From Coriobacteriia bacterium (GTDB taxonomy: Bacteria; Actinomycetota; Coriobacteriia; Anaerosomatales; Anaerosomataceae): a stretch of 64,000 bases of DNA. The position numbers were made by a program, and so were the translations under genes. The notes below the pieces were generated by a model. The model was not told where the DNA came from and ran no database searches. It was given only the letters and a program-made list of their open reading frames with translations. The stretch spans positions 62,001-126,000 of the forward strand of contig JAUSBK010000010.1 of assembly GCA_030652115.1 (NCBI GenBank), read 5' to 3'. Below are positions 54,421 to 63,377 of this stretch, piece after piece; the first letter of the stretch is position 1; every line of letters begins with the position of its first letter.

Positions 54421-54867
54421 ATGAAGTGCCCGTTTTGCGGTCACAGCGAGACCAAGGTCGTCGATTCCCGCGATTCTGACGCTCAGGACGCCATCCGCCG
54501 ACGTCGGGAATGCCTTGAATGCGCGAAGCGCTTCACGACGTATGAGCGACGCGAAGATATGCCGCTCATGGTCCTCAAGAAGGACGGCTCCACCGAAGCG
54601 TTCGATCGCGGCAAGCTCCTCCGCGGCCTGGCGGTGGCCACGGCAAAGCGCCCCGTGACGCCCACTATCCTTGAAGCCCTGATCGACGACATCGAGTCCG
54701 AGCTGCACAACGCGATGCAGTACGAGATCCCTGCAAAGCAGCTCGGCGATATGGTCCTCGTCCGGCTGCTCGAGCTCGACAAGGTCGCGTACATCCGGTT
54801 CGCGTCCGTTTACAAGGAGTTCGCGGACCTGGACGGCTTCACATCAGAACTCAAGAAGCTCGGATAA
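54421..54867 (+). CDS. nrdR: Transcriptional repressor NrdR
   Basis: ATP/dATP-sensing repressor of ribonucleotide reductase genes, 148 residues. Zinc ribbon CPFCGH (Cys3, Cys6) and CLECAKRF (Cys31, Cys34), then an ATP-cone domain (VLKKDGSTEAFDRGKLLRGL). ATG 54421 lies 7 bases after GGGGGA. No reductase gene is nearby in the window. Confidence 0.96.
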   Translation: MKCPFCGHSETKVVDSRDSDAQDAIRRRRECLECAKRFTTYERREDMPLMVLKKDGSTEAFDRGKLLRGLAVATAKRPVTPTILEALIDDIESELHNAMQYEIPAKQLGDMVLVRLLELDKVAYIRFASVYKEFADLDGFTSELKKLG

Positions 54868-54911
54868 CCGCTCGCACACGCAGCTGACGAAGGGACAACG
54901 GGACTCCGGCC

Positions 54912-55157
54912 ATGGAAGTGAAGCTCTTCGTACGCGATGACTGTCCCGAGTGCCCCGCAGCACGCGCAGCCTGTGAGGGGATCTCCAATCTCTCGATCTA
55001 TGACGTGAGCGACGTCAGCGGCATCACGGAGGCGTCGCTCCTCGGCGTCACCGGCGTGCCGTCTATCGTTGTCGTTGACTCCTCGGGTCGAGAGGTCGCG
55101 GCGTGGCGCGGCACCACTCCTGATCCTTCCGATCTGCGCGCGGTACTGGCGAACTGA
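54912..55157 (+). CDS. Small thioredoxin/glutaredoxin-fold protein
   Basis: An 81-residue protein with the redox motif CPEC (Cys11, Cys14) after a short strand and the cis-proline segment [15 protein letters not shown]. Length fits a NrdH/glutaredoxin-like carrier. Its place just after nrdR suggests it might supply electrons to a ribonucleotide reductase, but this is inferred from position only. Confidence 0.75.
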   Translation: MEVKLFVRDDCPECPAARAACEGISNLSIYDVSDVSGITEASLLGVTGVPSIVVVDSSGREVAAWRGTTPDPSDLRAVLAN

Positions 55158-55161
55158 CCCC

Positions 55162-55602
55162 ATGTCACCCGTCACGATCGCCATCAAGCGCCTCGACCCC
55201 GATCTTCCACTGCCCACGTACGCTCATCAGGGCGATGCCGGGCTCGATCTCTACGCGGCTGAAGACCGTTCGCTCGCGCCTCTGGAGCGCGCACTCATCC
55301 CGACCGGGATCGCGATCGCGATACCCGAGGGTCACGCCGGCTTCGTTCAGCCCCGCAGTGGACTCGCTCTCAAGCGCGGTCTGTCCCTCGTCAACACGCC
55401 CGGCCTGATCGATTCGCACTACCGCGGAGAGATCAAGGTCATCGCGATCAACCTCGACCCCACCGAGCCGCTTACGATCTCGCGGGGGGAGAAGATCGCA
55501 CAACTCGTCATCCAGCGCGTCGAGCAGGCCACCCTCGTTGAGGTCGACGATCTCAACGAGACGGCTCGCGGAGACCAGGGATTCGGGAGCACGGGTGTCT
55601 GA
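55162..55602 (+). CDS. dut: dUTP diphosphatase
   Basis: Trimeric dUTPase of 146 residues, hydrolysing dUTP to dUMP. Motifs in order: GDAGLDLYA (motif 1), [11 protein letters not shown] (motif 2), [16 protein letters not shown] (motif 3), [12 protein letters not shown] (motif 4) and GDQGFGSTG (motif 5). It starts four bases after the thioredoxin-fold gene. Confidence 0.96.
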   Translation: MSPVTIAIKRLDPDLPLPTYAHQGDAGLDLYAAEDRSLAPLERALIPTGIAIAIPEGHAGFVQPRSGLALKRGLSLVNTPGLIDSHYRGEIKVIAINLDPTEPLTISRGEKIAQLVIQRVEQATLVEVDDLNETARGDQGFGSTGV

Positions 55603-55815
55603 CCCCGTTCGCAGCTCCCGCGGTCGCACCGCAGCCTGTCAGGGCCTTCGCGCTCAGATCACCGTATTCGCCACAGCCTGCGGGAGGGGGGATCGCCACT
55701 GCCGGCATGACGCCTGATCGTGTGAGCGCTGCGTCCCGAAGGACCCGCTCGCCAAACCCGCCCCGATGCCCGTCCGGAGGGATCGGCCTCGGGTGGGAAC
55801 CCACAAAGACTGCGA
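55603..55815 (+). promoter_or_regulatory. Structured leader before purine permease gene
   Basis: 213 bases without a gene. Several short helices can form in series: GAGC...GCTC enclosing GTCC-CGAA-GGAC (55724-55750), CCGAT...ATCGG, and GGGT-GGGA-ACCC near the 3' end. A purine transporter gene follows, so a regulatory RNA is plausible, but I find no match to the purine riboswitch core or another known class. Confidence 0.4.
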
Positions 55816-57189
55816 ATGAGAAAGGCTGATGCTGTGGAGAAGTTCTTCAAGTTCAGTGAACGCGGCACCTCGTTCAAGACCGAGCTGATCGCGGGAATCA
55901 CGACCTTCATGACCATGGCGTACATCATCTTCGTAAACCCGGGCATCCTCTCGGCGGCATTCGGCGAGACCGGTGCCGACTGGATCCCCGCTCTCGCTAC
56001 CGCCACCGCCCTTGGTGCGGCCCTCATGTGCATCGCGATGGGCCTGATCGCGAACAGGCCGCTCGCGCTCGCGTCGGGCATGGGCCTCAACGCCGTTGTC
56101 GCGTTCAGCATCATCCTCGGCGCCGGCGTTCCGTGGCAGGTGGGTATGTCGGTCGTCTTCGTCGAAGGCATCGTCATCCTCCTGCTGGTGCTCACCGGGC
56201 TGCGCGAGGCCATCATGAACGCCATCCCGATCAACCTGAAGCGCGCGATCGGCGTGGGCATCGGCCTGTTCATCACCTTCATCGGCCTGGTCGACGGCGG
56301 CATCGTCACTGCCAACCCGGCCACGCTCGTCCAGCTCGGCGACTTCAGCAAGCCTGCGGTCTGGGTCACCCTGATCGGCCTGGTCGCGATCTTTGCGTTC
56401 ATGGCACTCAAGGTGAAGGGCGACATCCTGTGGGGCATCCTTGTTGCAGCCGTGGCCGCCCTCATCTTCAAGGTCACGAGCCTTCCCACCGCAATCGTCG
56501 CGACGCCCGACTTCGCTACCTTCTTTGCGCCGTTCCAGACGCCTGAGGGGACCGACTCGATCGCGTTGCTGCAGGTCTTCACCCCCACGCTGCTGCTGTT
56601 CGTGTTCGCCGTCATGCTGACGGACTTCTTCGACACGATGGGCACGGTGCTCTCCGTGGGCGAGCAGGCCGGCTTCGTCGGCAAAGACGGCAAGGTCCCC
56701 GGCATCCGCAACATCCTCGCGGTCGACTCTGCCGCTGCGGCAGTCGGCGGCCTCTTCGGTGCCAGCTCGATCACGACCTACATCGAGTCTGCTGCTGGCG
56801 TGGCCGAAGGCGGACGCACAGGCCTCACATCGGTCGTCACGGGCGTCTTGTTCGCGCTGACGGTGTTCTTCACACCGCTCATCGCCATGGTCGGCGGATC
56901 GACCTCCATAACCGCTGGGGCGCTCATCGTGGTCGGCTTCCTCATGATGACCAATATCAAGGAGATTCCGTGGACCGACTTTGAGAACGCGTTCCCGGCG
57001 TTCCTGGTGATCGTCGGCATCCCGCTCACGTACAACATCAGCTACGGCATCGGCCTTGGCTTCATCAGCTACGTACTCATCAAGCTCCTCAACCGCAAGG
57101 CGGGCGAGATCCACTGGCTGATGTACGTCGTGAGCGTGGCCTTCGTCGTTGCCTTCATCCTGCCCAGCATCCAGGCTGCGATCGGATAG
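55816..57189 (+). CDS. NCS2 purine permease (AzgA/PbuG-like)
   Basis: Membrane transporter of 457 residues with about twelve to fourteen helices. Family markers are GITTFMTMAYIIFVNP (about 28-43), DFFDTMGT (about 270) and SSITTYIESAAGVAEGGRTG, which place it in the AzgA/PbuG branch importing guanine, hypoxanthine or adenine by proton symport. The next gene, another NCS2 permease, starts without spacing, so both are probably cotranscribed. Confidence 0.92.
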   Translation: MRKADAVEKFFKFSERGTSFKTELIAGITTFMTMAYIIFVNPGILSAAFGETGADWIPALATATALGAALMCIAMGLIANRPLALASGMGLNAVVAFSIILGAGVPWQVGMSVVFVEGIVILLLVLTGLREAIMNAIPINLKRAIGVGIGLFITFIGLVDGGIVTANPATLVQLGDFSKPAVWVTLIGLVAIFAFMALKVKGDILWGILVAAVAALIFKVTSLPTAIVATPDFATFFAPFQTPEGTDSIALLQVFTPTLLLFVFAVMLTDFFDTMGTVLSVGEQAGFVGKDGKVPGIRNILAVDSAAAAVGGLFGASSITTYIESAAGVAEGGRTGLTSVVTGVLFALTVFFTPLIAMVGGSTSITAGALIVVGFLMMTNIKEIPWTDFENAFPAFLVIVGIPLTYNISYGIGLGFISYVLIKLLNRKAGEIHWLMYVVSVAFVVAFILPSIQAAIG

Positions 57190-58503
57190 GTGGCTGACGT
57201 GGCTGAACGCAAAGTGATACAGACTGACGAGAAGCTGCCTATCATTCAGGCGATCCCGCTTGCGCTGCAGCATCTGATGGCCATGTTCGGTGCCACCGTG
57301 CTCGTTCCGCTCCTCACGGGGCTCGACCCGTCGCTCGCAATCATGACCTCCGGCGCGGGCACGATCCTGTACCTGATACTCACCAAGAACAAGATTCCGA
57401 GCTACCTCGGCTCGTCCTTCGCATTCATCGGGCCGATTGCCGCGGTAGCGGCCACCAAGGGCATTCCTGCTGCTCTCGGCGGTCTGGTGGTCGGCGGCCT
57501 GCTCTACGTCGTCGTTGCCCTCATCATCAAGGGATTCGGCACGGGTTGGATCAACAAGGTCCTGCCGCCGGCCCTCGTGGGCGCGGTCGTGATCGTCATC
57601 GGTCTCGGGTTGGCCGGTGTGGCGGTCGGCATGGCCACCAAGGGAGCAGGAGACACCTTCGCAATCGAGAACCTGATCATCGCTCTCATCACCCTGGGGG
57701 CAGCCATAGCCTTCTCGAGCTACTTCAAGGGCTTCCTCTCCACGATACCGGTGCTCCTGGGCATCATCGTCGGCTACGTAGCGGCGATTCCCATGGGTAT
57801 GGTCGACTTCCAGCCGGTGCTCGACGCCGCCTGGGTCGGCCTCCCCACACTCGTCTTCCCGGAATGGGACCTGGGAGCGATCCTCATCATCGCACCGGTG
57901 GCGCTCGTGGTGATAATCGAGCACATCGGCCACCTGCTCGTGGTGAACGAGATCGTCGGAAAGGACTTCACCCCGCTGCTGCCCGAGTCGCTCGCCGGCG
58001 ACGGGCTGGCCACCGCGCTTTCCGCGATGGTTGGCGGCTCCCCGTCGACCACATACGCGGAGAACATCGGCGTCATGGCCGTCACGAAGGTCTATGCGAC
58101 GCAGATCTTCTGGTACGCAGGCGCGTTCGCGTTCGTGATCGGTGGCTTCGTACCGAAGCTCAAGTTCCTCATCCAGTCGATCCCGACGCCGGTCATGGGA
58201 GGCATCTCGCTTCTCCTGTTCGGCCTGATCGCGAGCTCCGGCCTGCGGATGCTCGTGGAGAGCGGTATCGACTACGGTCACAGCCGCAACCTGATTCTTT
58301 CGAGTGTCGTACTCGTCGTGGGCATCGGGATGGAGACCACCGGCACAACGATCCCGCTCGGCGACTATGTGCTCCCAGGCATGGCGACCGCGACGTTCCT
58401 CGGCATCCTGCTCAACCTGATTCTGCCACGGGAGTCGAAGGGCTTAGCTCTCGATTCACCGGACTTCTCAGCCGAACTGGCCGAGGAAGCCGCAGAAGCG
58501 TAG
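57190..58503 (+). CDS. NCS2 nucleobase permease (UraA-like)
   Basis: A 437-residue member of the other NCS2 branch (uracil/xanthine permeases). It has ALQHLMAMFGATVLVPLLTG near the N-terminus, SSFAFIGP, and the substrate-loop segment SPSTTYAENIGVMAVTKVY, closest to uracil permease UraA. GTG 57190 abuts the stop of the preceding permease; GTG 57199 is an alternative. Confidence 0.92.
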   Translation: MADVAERKVIQTDEKLPIIQAIPLALQHLMAMFGATVLVPLLTGLDPSLAIMTSGAGTILYLILTKNKIPSYLGSSFAFIGPIAAVAATKGIPAALGGLVVGGLLYVVVALIIKGFGTGWINKVLPPALVGAVVIVIGLGLAGVAVGMATKGAGDTFAIENLIIALITLGAAIAFSSYFKGFLSTIPVLLGIIVGYVAAIPMGMVDFQPVLDAAWVGLPTLVFPEWDLGAILIIAPVALVVIIEHIGHLLVVNEIVGKDFTPLLPESLAGDGLATALSAMVGGSPSTTYAENIGVMAVTKVYATQIFWYAGAFAFVIGGFVPKLKFLIQSIPTPVMGGISLLLFGLIASSGLRMLVESGIDYGHSRNLILSSVVLVVGIGMETTGTTIPLGDYVLPGMATATFLGILLNLILPRESKGLALDSPDFSAELAEEAAEA

Positions 58504-58549
58504 GGGAGACCCATTCATACGTCGCACCCAGGCGTATGCGGGACCTGAC

Positions 58550-58582
58550 GGCCCCGGACTGCGAACACCGCGGCCCGGGGCC
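58550..58582 (+). terminator. Hairpin after the permease pair
   Basis: GGCCCCGG (58550-58557) and CCGGGGCC (58575-58582), perfect 8-bp stem, no U-run. Confidence 0.5.
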
Positions 58583-58643
58583 GCTTCAGCTCCCGGCGCT
58601 GAGCATCGGCAAGCGCCGAAGGAGAGCATACCGACCACCCATC

Positions 58644-58661
58644 TATCTTATGGTAACTGTA
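58644..58661 (+). repeat. 18-base repeat, copy 1
   Basis: TATCTTATGGTAACTGTA; 17 of 18 bases are identical to copy 2 at 59099-59116. Confidence 0.6.
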
Positions 58662-59098
58662 CTGGAATGTGCAATGAGTGGTGCGGCTGGCTCGGCCTTG
58701 ATCCCGGCCCGTCCCTAGGACTTCTCTCCGATACCGCCGGCCGTCGCTTCATCGCAGGCTGCACCCCGGACACCCGCGAGAAGGTGCCGCAGGTGTCATA
58801 CCAGGGCACCTGGGCTTCACCGGGCAACGTGGCAGGTAGCACAGCCACGCGCAGGACATTCAGTGCGAGTATCAAGGCTCGAACCCGGGGCCGAGCCTTA
58901 CACGCAGTTGGACACGCCGCAGTGATCGGACGCAGAGCGTCGGGCGACACTCAGAGCGCCGTGTGCAGGCCACAGGACGTCATGCGGCCGTTGATACGTC
59001 CACAACGCAGGGTTGAGGTCAGACGTTGAGTTCGGCTGATACCGGGCACAACCCGCACCACACGATCTCTCCGTGGTCGACTACTACGCCCGATAATG

Positions 59099-59116
59099 TA
59101 TCTTATGGTAATTGTA
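59099..59116 (+). repeat. 18-base repeat, copy 2
   Basis: TATCTTATGGTAATTGTA, direct orientation, 455 bases from copy 1. Confidence 0.6.
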
Positions 59117-59253
59117 GAGTACGCATACCAGGAAGACGCGAATGCGGGGCGTTGAAAGGTCTTCCCTGGTGCTCCATGCCTGTTGCGGAGGCGGGGCAAA
59201 CCCGATGCACCGCGCCGGGGCAACGAGCGTACGTGCGGTGTGATGCGGAGAGA

Positions 59254-59571
59254 TCAGACCCAGCCTTCAGGGAAGTAAGCGCCCTCAAACTCGGACTTGG
59301 TCATCTCCTCGAGCTCCCCCTCCCGATCCTCGAGCCACACGCGTGCCTCGGCGGGGTCGTCGAAGGTCTTGAGCGGGAAGGCGATCTCGTCATCGTCGAG
59401 CAGTACCGCTTCAACCGTGTGTGCCCGGTCGTCCACGATGTCGGCGTTTGGTGGTCTGCGGTAGAGGATGTCCTCTCGCCACTCGAAGTCGACTGCGTCA
59501 GTCGTGTCGACCGTCATCACCCGCAGCCGGTAGAAGTCCGATGCCGCCCCGATGGCCCTGCTCACGTGCAT
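59254..59571 (-). CDS. Small conserved-looking protein, function unknown
   Basis: A 105-residue acidic protein (MHVSRAIGAASDFYRLRVMT at the start, then VEAVLLDDDEIAFPLKTFDD). No motif or membrane segment is recognised. It lies six bases after an SH3-domain gene on the same strand, so the two are probably cotranscribed. Confidence 0.6.
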   Translation of the reverse strand: MHVSRAIGAASDFYRLRVMTVDTTDAVDFEWREDILYRRPPNADIVDDRAHTVEAVLLDDDEIAFPLKTFDDPAEARVWLEDREGELEEMTKSEFEGAYFPEGWV

Positions 59572-59577
59572 ACTCCT

Positions 59578-59976
59578 CTACGGCTGAATGAGTTCCGTGT
59601 AGCGTCCGCCGGCGGCCACCCAACCCTCGATGCCCTCCGCGTCACGAACGCGGTACCATCCGATGCCTTCTTCGATGAACGCGAGCTGCTGATCCGCCGA
59701 AAGCACCTTCACGACTGCTGCAGTCGTGGACGGCTCCGCCCTGAGGTTGAGACCATCACTGAGAACCTGCACGTACGGCTCGCCCGCGAGCACCACGCCT
59801 GGTGTCTGGGTGGCCTCGACCGTCGCCGTCGACTCATTCGAATCCGCCGCAGTGCGATAGTCGGTCACGAACGACCACAGCACGAGAAGCACGATCAGGA
59901 GCCCGACCCAGGGCACGACCACCCGCACGATACGTATCCCGGTCCTCGCGAAAGATGAGCGGTCGTCGTATGGCAT
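59578..59976 (-). CDS. Membrane-anchored SH3b domain protein
   Basis: A 132-residue protein with one transmembrane helix at about 18-40 (VVVPWVGLLIVLLVLWSF) and a C-terminal bacterial SH3 domain (VLSDGLNLRAEPSTTAAVVKVL, IGWYRVRDAEGIEGWVAAGG) that would lie outside the membrane. Such domains bind cell-wall peptides in related proteins. Neighbours give no clear role. Confidence 0.75.
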   Translation of the reverse strand: MPYDDRSSFARTGIRIVRVVVPWVGLLIVLLVLWSFVTDYRTAADSNESTATVEATQTPGVVLAGEPYVQVLSDGLNLRAEPSTTAAVVKVLSADQQLAFIEEGIGWYRVRDAEGIEGWVAAGGRYTELIQP

Positions 59977-59996
59977 GGCACTCCCCTCGTCCCCCG

Positions 59997-60539
59997 TTAG
60001 ATGTACAGGCCCCCACCGTACACGGATGAATCAGTCAGTTCGTACGCGGTCGATGCCGCCGCGATGTGGCCGTCGGCCTCAAGAAGCGCTACGCGCGCGG
60101 GTTCCAGATCAAGTTCAATGAGCGCGTCGAGTACCGGTTCGCCCTCTCCGTCCCCTACCCTGCCGGCCTGCTCGGCAAGCGATGACGCCGCAGCACCCAG
60201 GCTGTCAGCGAGCGGCCAAAGCTTCTTCGGGAGCGCGAGGTCCGCGAGTTCCGCGGCCTCGATCCTCATGCGCTCGGCGATCTCACGGACCGCCCGACGC
60301 TCCTCGGACGCGGCGTCTGCGAATGCGAGCAGGTCATCCACCGTGCCACCCGCGAGCGCGCGAACCTCACCGTCAGCGGTCTTGAGGGCCGCGCCCACGG
60401 CTTCGCGTCGGCCAAGCAGGCCGACCAGATATCGACGCACCTGGCGCCGCCAGGCCATACGCGCGAACACGATGGTAGCGACCGTGAGAACGGCCGCGGT
60501 GCCCGCGATGATCGCGTAGGGAGTCCATCCGTCCAGCAC
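59997..60539 (-). CDS. Membrane protein with helical cytoplasmic region, function unknown
   Basis: A 180-residue protein with a transmembrane helix near the N-terminus (YAIIAGTAAVLTVATIVFA) and a long alpha-helical, Ala/Glu/Arg-rich remainder. GTG 60539 is chosen for the AGGAG 5 bases upstream; an earlier GTG at 60596 would overlap the paaK-like gene by 29 bases. No family recognised. Confidence 0.6.
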   Translation of the reverse strand: MLDGWTPYAIIAGTAAVLTVATIVFARMAWRRQVRRYLVGLLGRREAVGAALKTADGEVRALAGGTVDDLLAFADAASEERRAVREIAERMRIEAAELADLALPKKLWPLADSLGAAASSLAEQAGRVGDGEGEPVLDALIELDLEPARVALLEADGHIAAASTAYELTDSSVYGGGLYI

Positions 60540-60567
60540 GCCGTCTCCTACCTTCGTGCGGAACCCG

Positions 60568-61872
60568 CTACTGGAACTGCCGCCGATCGATGACACGGCG
60601 GGCCTTGCCTGCCGTCCGCTCTATAGTACCAGGCTCGACCAGCGTTACCTTAGCGTGCAAACCTACAGCCGAGGCGATCTGGTCGCTCACCGTCCGCGTG
60701 AAGACGATCATGTCCTTCATCACGTCGGAAAACATCTCCTCGGCGACCTCGATCTGGATCTCCAACTGGTCGAGCGCGCCTGCACGGTCAACGATGATGA
60801 CATAGTGTGGCTCCACGCCCTCGACCTTCAGCAGAACGTCTTCGATCTGGCTCGGGAACACGTTCACACCGCGGATGATGAGCATGTCGTCCGTGCGCTT
60901 ACGCACCTTTTTCATGCGGGCGTTCGTGCGACCACACTCGCATGGCGTGCGGTCGATGACGGTGAGATCGTGCGTGCGGAAGCGGAGCACCGGGAACGCC
61001 TCTTTGGTGAGGGAGGTGATGATGAGCTCCCCCTCCTCCCCCTCCGCGCGCGGCTCCCCGGTCACCGGATCCACTACCTCGAACAGGAAGTGGTCCTCGG
61101 CCATATGCAGCCCACACTGATGCTCGCACTCACCCGAGACGCCGGGACCCATCACCTCGGAGAGGCCGTAGTTGTCGGTGGCAAGGATTCCCAAACGCCG
61201 CTCGATCTCGTCGCGCATCCCCTCACCGGAGGGCTCGCCGCCGAACAGGCCGACGCGGAGCGGCAGCGCGTGCATATCGATACCCATCTTCTCGGCCACC
61301 TCGGCGATGTAGAGCGCATAGCTCGGCGTGCAGACGATCACGGTCGTACCGAAGTCCTGCATCATCATCAGGTGCCGCTCGGTGTTGCCCGACCCTGCCG
61401 GAAACACGGTCGCACCCACGCGTTCCATGCCGTAGTGCATGCCCCAGCCGCCGGTGAACATACCGTAGAGGAAGGCCATCTGCACTCGGTCGCGCTCGGT
61501 CACGCCTGCCGCCGAGGCGATACGCGCTGTGAGCTCCGACCAGGTGTTGAGATCGCCCTTGGTGTACCCCACCACGATCGGCTTGCCGGTGGTGCCGGAC
61601 GATGAGTGGATTCGAACCACCTGCTCGAGCGGCACCGCGAACATCCCGAAGGGGTATGTGTCGCGAAGCGCCGTCTTGTCCGTCATCGGGAGGTGCCGCA
61701 GGTCCGCAAGCGACTTGATGTCGCGCGGCTTCACACCTAAGGCGTCGAGCTGCTCCCGGTAGTACGGCACGCGCTCGTAGACCCAGGCTACCGTCGACTG
61801 CAACCGTCGCAGCTGGAGTGCCTCGAGATCGGGCCGGCTCATGGTCTCGTATTCCGGGTTCCAGATGGGCAT
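60568..61872 (-). CDS. paaK: Phenylacetate/aryl-CoA ligase
   Basis: AMP-forming CoA ligase of 434 residues, close to PaaK: it begins IWNPEYETMSRPDLEALQ and has the ATP motif HSSSGTTGKPIVVGYT, YGLSEVMGPGVSGEC and a C-terminal domain (RTDDMLIIRGVNVFPSQIE). In anaerobes such ligases activate aryl acids or work with indolepyruvate oxidoreductases. The liv genes upstream on the same strand (13-base gap) suggest an amino-acid fermentation locus; substrate remains open. Confidence 0.9.
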   Translation of the reverse strand: MPIWNPEYETMSRPDLEALQLRRLQSTVAWVYERVPYYREQLDALGVKPRDIKSLADLRHLPMTDKTALRDTYPFGMFAVPLEQVVRIHSSSGTTGKPIVVGYTKGDLNTWSELTARIASAAGVTERDRVQMAFLYGMFTGGWGMHYGMERVGATVFPAGSGNTERHLMMMQDFGTTVIVCTPSYALYIAEVAEKMGIDMHALPLRVGLFGGEPSGEGMRDEIERRLGILATDNYGLSEVMGPGVSGECEHQCGLHMAEDHFLFEVVDPVTGEPRAEGEEGELIITSLTKEAFPVLRFRTHDLTVIDRTPCECGRTNARMKKVRKRTDDMLIIRGVNVFPSQIEDVLLKVEGVEPHYVIIVDRAGALDQLEIQIEVAEEMFSDVMKDMIVFTRTVSDQIASAVGLHAKVTLVEPGTIERTAGKARRVIDRRQFQ

Positions 61873-61885
61873 GAGGGTCTCTCTC

Positions 61886-62614
61886 CTACTCCTTGTTGTG
61901 CCACGCGCCGAGGTAGATCAGGCGCACATCATCGTTGCCGAGCAGTTCGGCGGACGGTCCCTCCAGAACGACAGAACCCGTACGCATAACGTATCCGCGC
62001 TCGGCATACCTGAGCGCGAGCTTTGCATCCTGCTCCACGAGCACCATCGTGAGCCCGGACTCCCGGAGGCGGTCGAGTACCGAGAAAATCTCGGCGATGA
62101 CCTTCGGCGCCAAACCGAGCGACGGTTCGTCGAGCAATAGGACCGACGGATCGGACATCAGCCCCCTGCCGATCGCCAGCATCTGCTGCTCGCCGCCAGA
62201 GAGCGTGCCTGCCGGCTGCCTGAGGCGGTCGGCGAGTACCGGGAACAGCTCGAAGACGCGCTCGCGGTCAGCCTGGAGTGCGCGCTTCGCCTCGCGGCCG
62301 GTCCGCAGATACGCCCCGAGGGCGAGGTTCTCCTCCACCGTCATCGACGCGAAGAGCATGCGCCCCTCCGGGACGAGTACGATTCCGCGTCCTACGCGAC
62401 GATGCACGGGAACTGTCGTCATGTCGGCGCCCTCGAGCATCACGCGTCCGGCACGGGCCGGTAGCACGCCCGCGATGACCTTGAGGAGCGTCGACTTGCC
62501 CGCGCCGTTCGCACCCACGAGCGTGACGATCTCTCCCCTCCCCGCCCGAAGCGAGACCCCGTGCAGCACGGGAATACGCCCGTAACCGGCGATGACGCCC
62601 TCGACATCAAGCAT
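61886..62614 (-). CDS. livF: Branched-chain amino acid ABC transporter ATPase LivF
   Basis: A 242-residue ABC ATPase. Walker A GANGAGKSTLL, signature LSGGEQQMLAIGRG and Walker B VLLLDEPSLGL. The short length and C-terminal sequence fit LivF. ATG 62614, inside the livG end, has GAGGAGG upstream; the frame extends five codons further. Confidence 0.93.
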   Translation of the reverse strand: MLDVEGVIAGYGRIPVLHGVSLRAGRGEIVTLVGANGAGKSTLLKVIAGVLPARAGRVMLEGADMTTVPVHRRVGRGIVLVPEGRMLFASMTVEENLALGAYLRTGREAKRALQADRERVFELFPVLADRLRQPAGTLSGGEQQMLAIGRGLMSDPSVLLLDEPSLGLAPKVIAEIFSVLDRLRESGLTMVLVEQDAKLALRYAERGYVMRTGSVVLEGPSAELLGNDDVRLIYLGAWHNKE

Positions 62615-63377
62615 CGGCGGCCTCCTCACCGAGGTACGCCTCGATCACGACAGGGTCCTTCTGGATGAGCCGCGGGGGTCCTTCGGCGATCTTTCTGCCC
62701 TCATTGAGAACGACGATCTCATCGCTCACATCCATGACGAGGCCCATGTCGTGCTCAACGACCACCAGCGTCACACCGGTGTCGCGGATCCGCCTGAGCG
62801 TGTCGGCAAGCTCGGCCGTCTCCGCGCTGTTCAGGCCTGCCGCAGGTTCGTCGAGCAGCATCAGCCGCGGCTGCGCGCCGAGACCGCGCGCGATCTCGAG
62901 CAGCCGCCGCTGGCCGTGCGGGAGATCGCCGGCCTTCACGTCGGCGATGCCGTCGAGCCCCACCAGCCGCAGCAACCGGTGCGCCTCTTCGCGCGCAAGA
63001 CGTTCTTCTGTGCGCACCTTCGGCAACACGATCGAAGCCGCCAGGAAGCCGGTGCGCATACGCACGTGCATGCCCACGAGCACGTTGTCGAGGACCGTCA
63101 TCTCGTCGAACAGCATCGTGTTCTGAAACGTACGCACCACGCCGAGCTTCACGATGCGATGAGGTCGCAAGCCCGTGAGCTTGGTGCCCTCGAACATGAC
63201 GGTGCCCGCGTCAGGCTTCTCGAAGCCCGTGAGCAGGTTGAATGCGGTGCTCTTGCCGGCGCCGTTGGGTCCGATCACGGCGTGGATGGTGCCCTCGAAC
63301 ACCTCGAAGGAGACCTGGTCGACTGCGGTGAGGCCGCCGAAACGCTTGGTGATGCCGTGCACCGACAGCATGCTCAT
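62607..63377 (-). CDS. livG: Branched-chain amino acid ABC transporter ATPase LivG
   Basis: A 256-residue ABC ATPase. Walker A GPNGAGKSTAFN, signature LPHGQRRLLEIARG, Walker B LMLLDEPAAGLN, and the LivG-type N-terminus GITKRFGGLTAVD. It overlaps livM at its start and livF at its end, so the operon is coupled. Confidence 0.94.
   Translation of the reverse strand: MSMLSVHGITKRFGGLTAVDQVSFEVFEGTIHAVIGPNGAGKSTAFNLLTGFEKPDAGTVMFEGTKLTGLRPHRIVKLGVVRTFQNTMLFDEMTVLDNVLVGMHVRMRTGFLAASIVLPKVRTEERLAREEAHRLLRLVGLDGIADVKAGDLPHGQRRLLEIARGLGAQPRLMLLDEPAAGLNSAETAELADTLRRIRDTGVTLVVVEHDMGLVMDVSDEIVVLNEGRKIAEGPPRLIQKDPVVIEAYLGEEAADA

Larger units (their letters stand above)
58504..59253. other. 750-base gap with no supported gene
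   Basis: Between convergently arranged units (uraA-like + and the - strand cluster). A hairpin follows the permease. A 120-codon frame at 58667-59029 has no recognisable product and untypical composition. An 18-base motif occurs twice (see repeats). Composition looks more mixed than in the surrounding genes. Confidence 0.5.

Noticed and set aside
55690-55760. Cobalamin riboswitch, because of GCCACTG
   Set aside because: The matching CAGGA/ACC box and the rest of the core are missing, and a purine permease is an unlikely target.
55654-58281. 875-codon frame antisense to the two permeases
   Set aside because: Product is rich in D/E/R/H, as expected for the complement of transmembrane codons.
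58860-58900. tRNA-like GGTTCGAG on the - strand
   Set aside because: The T stem does not pair and no acceptor or anticodon arm can be drawn.
58667-59029. 120-codon + frame in the gap after the permeases
   Set aside because: No ribosome site, no motif, composition unlike the other genes here.
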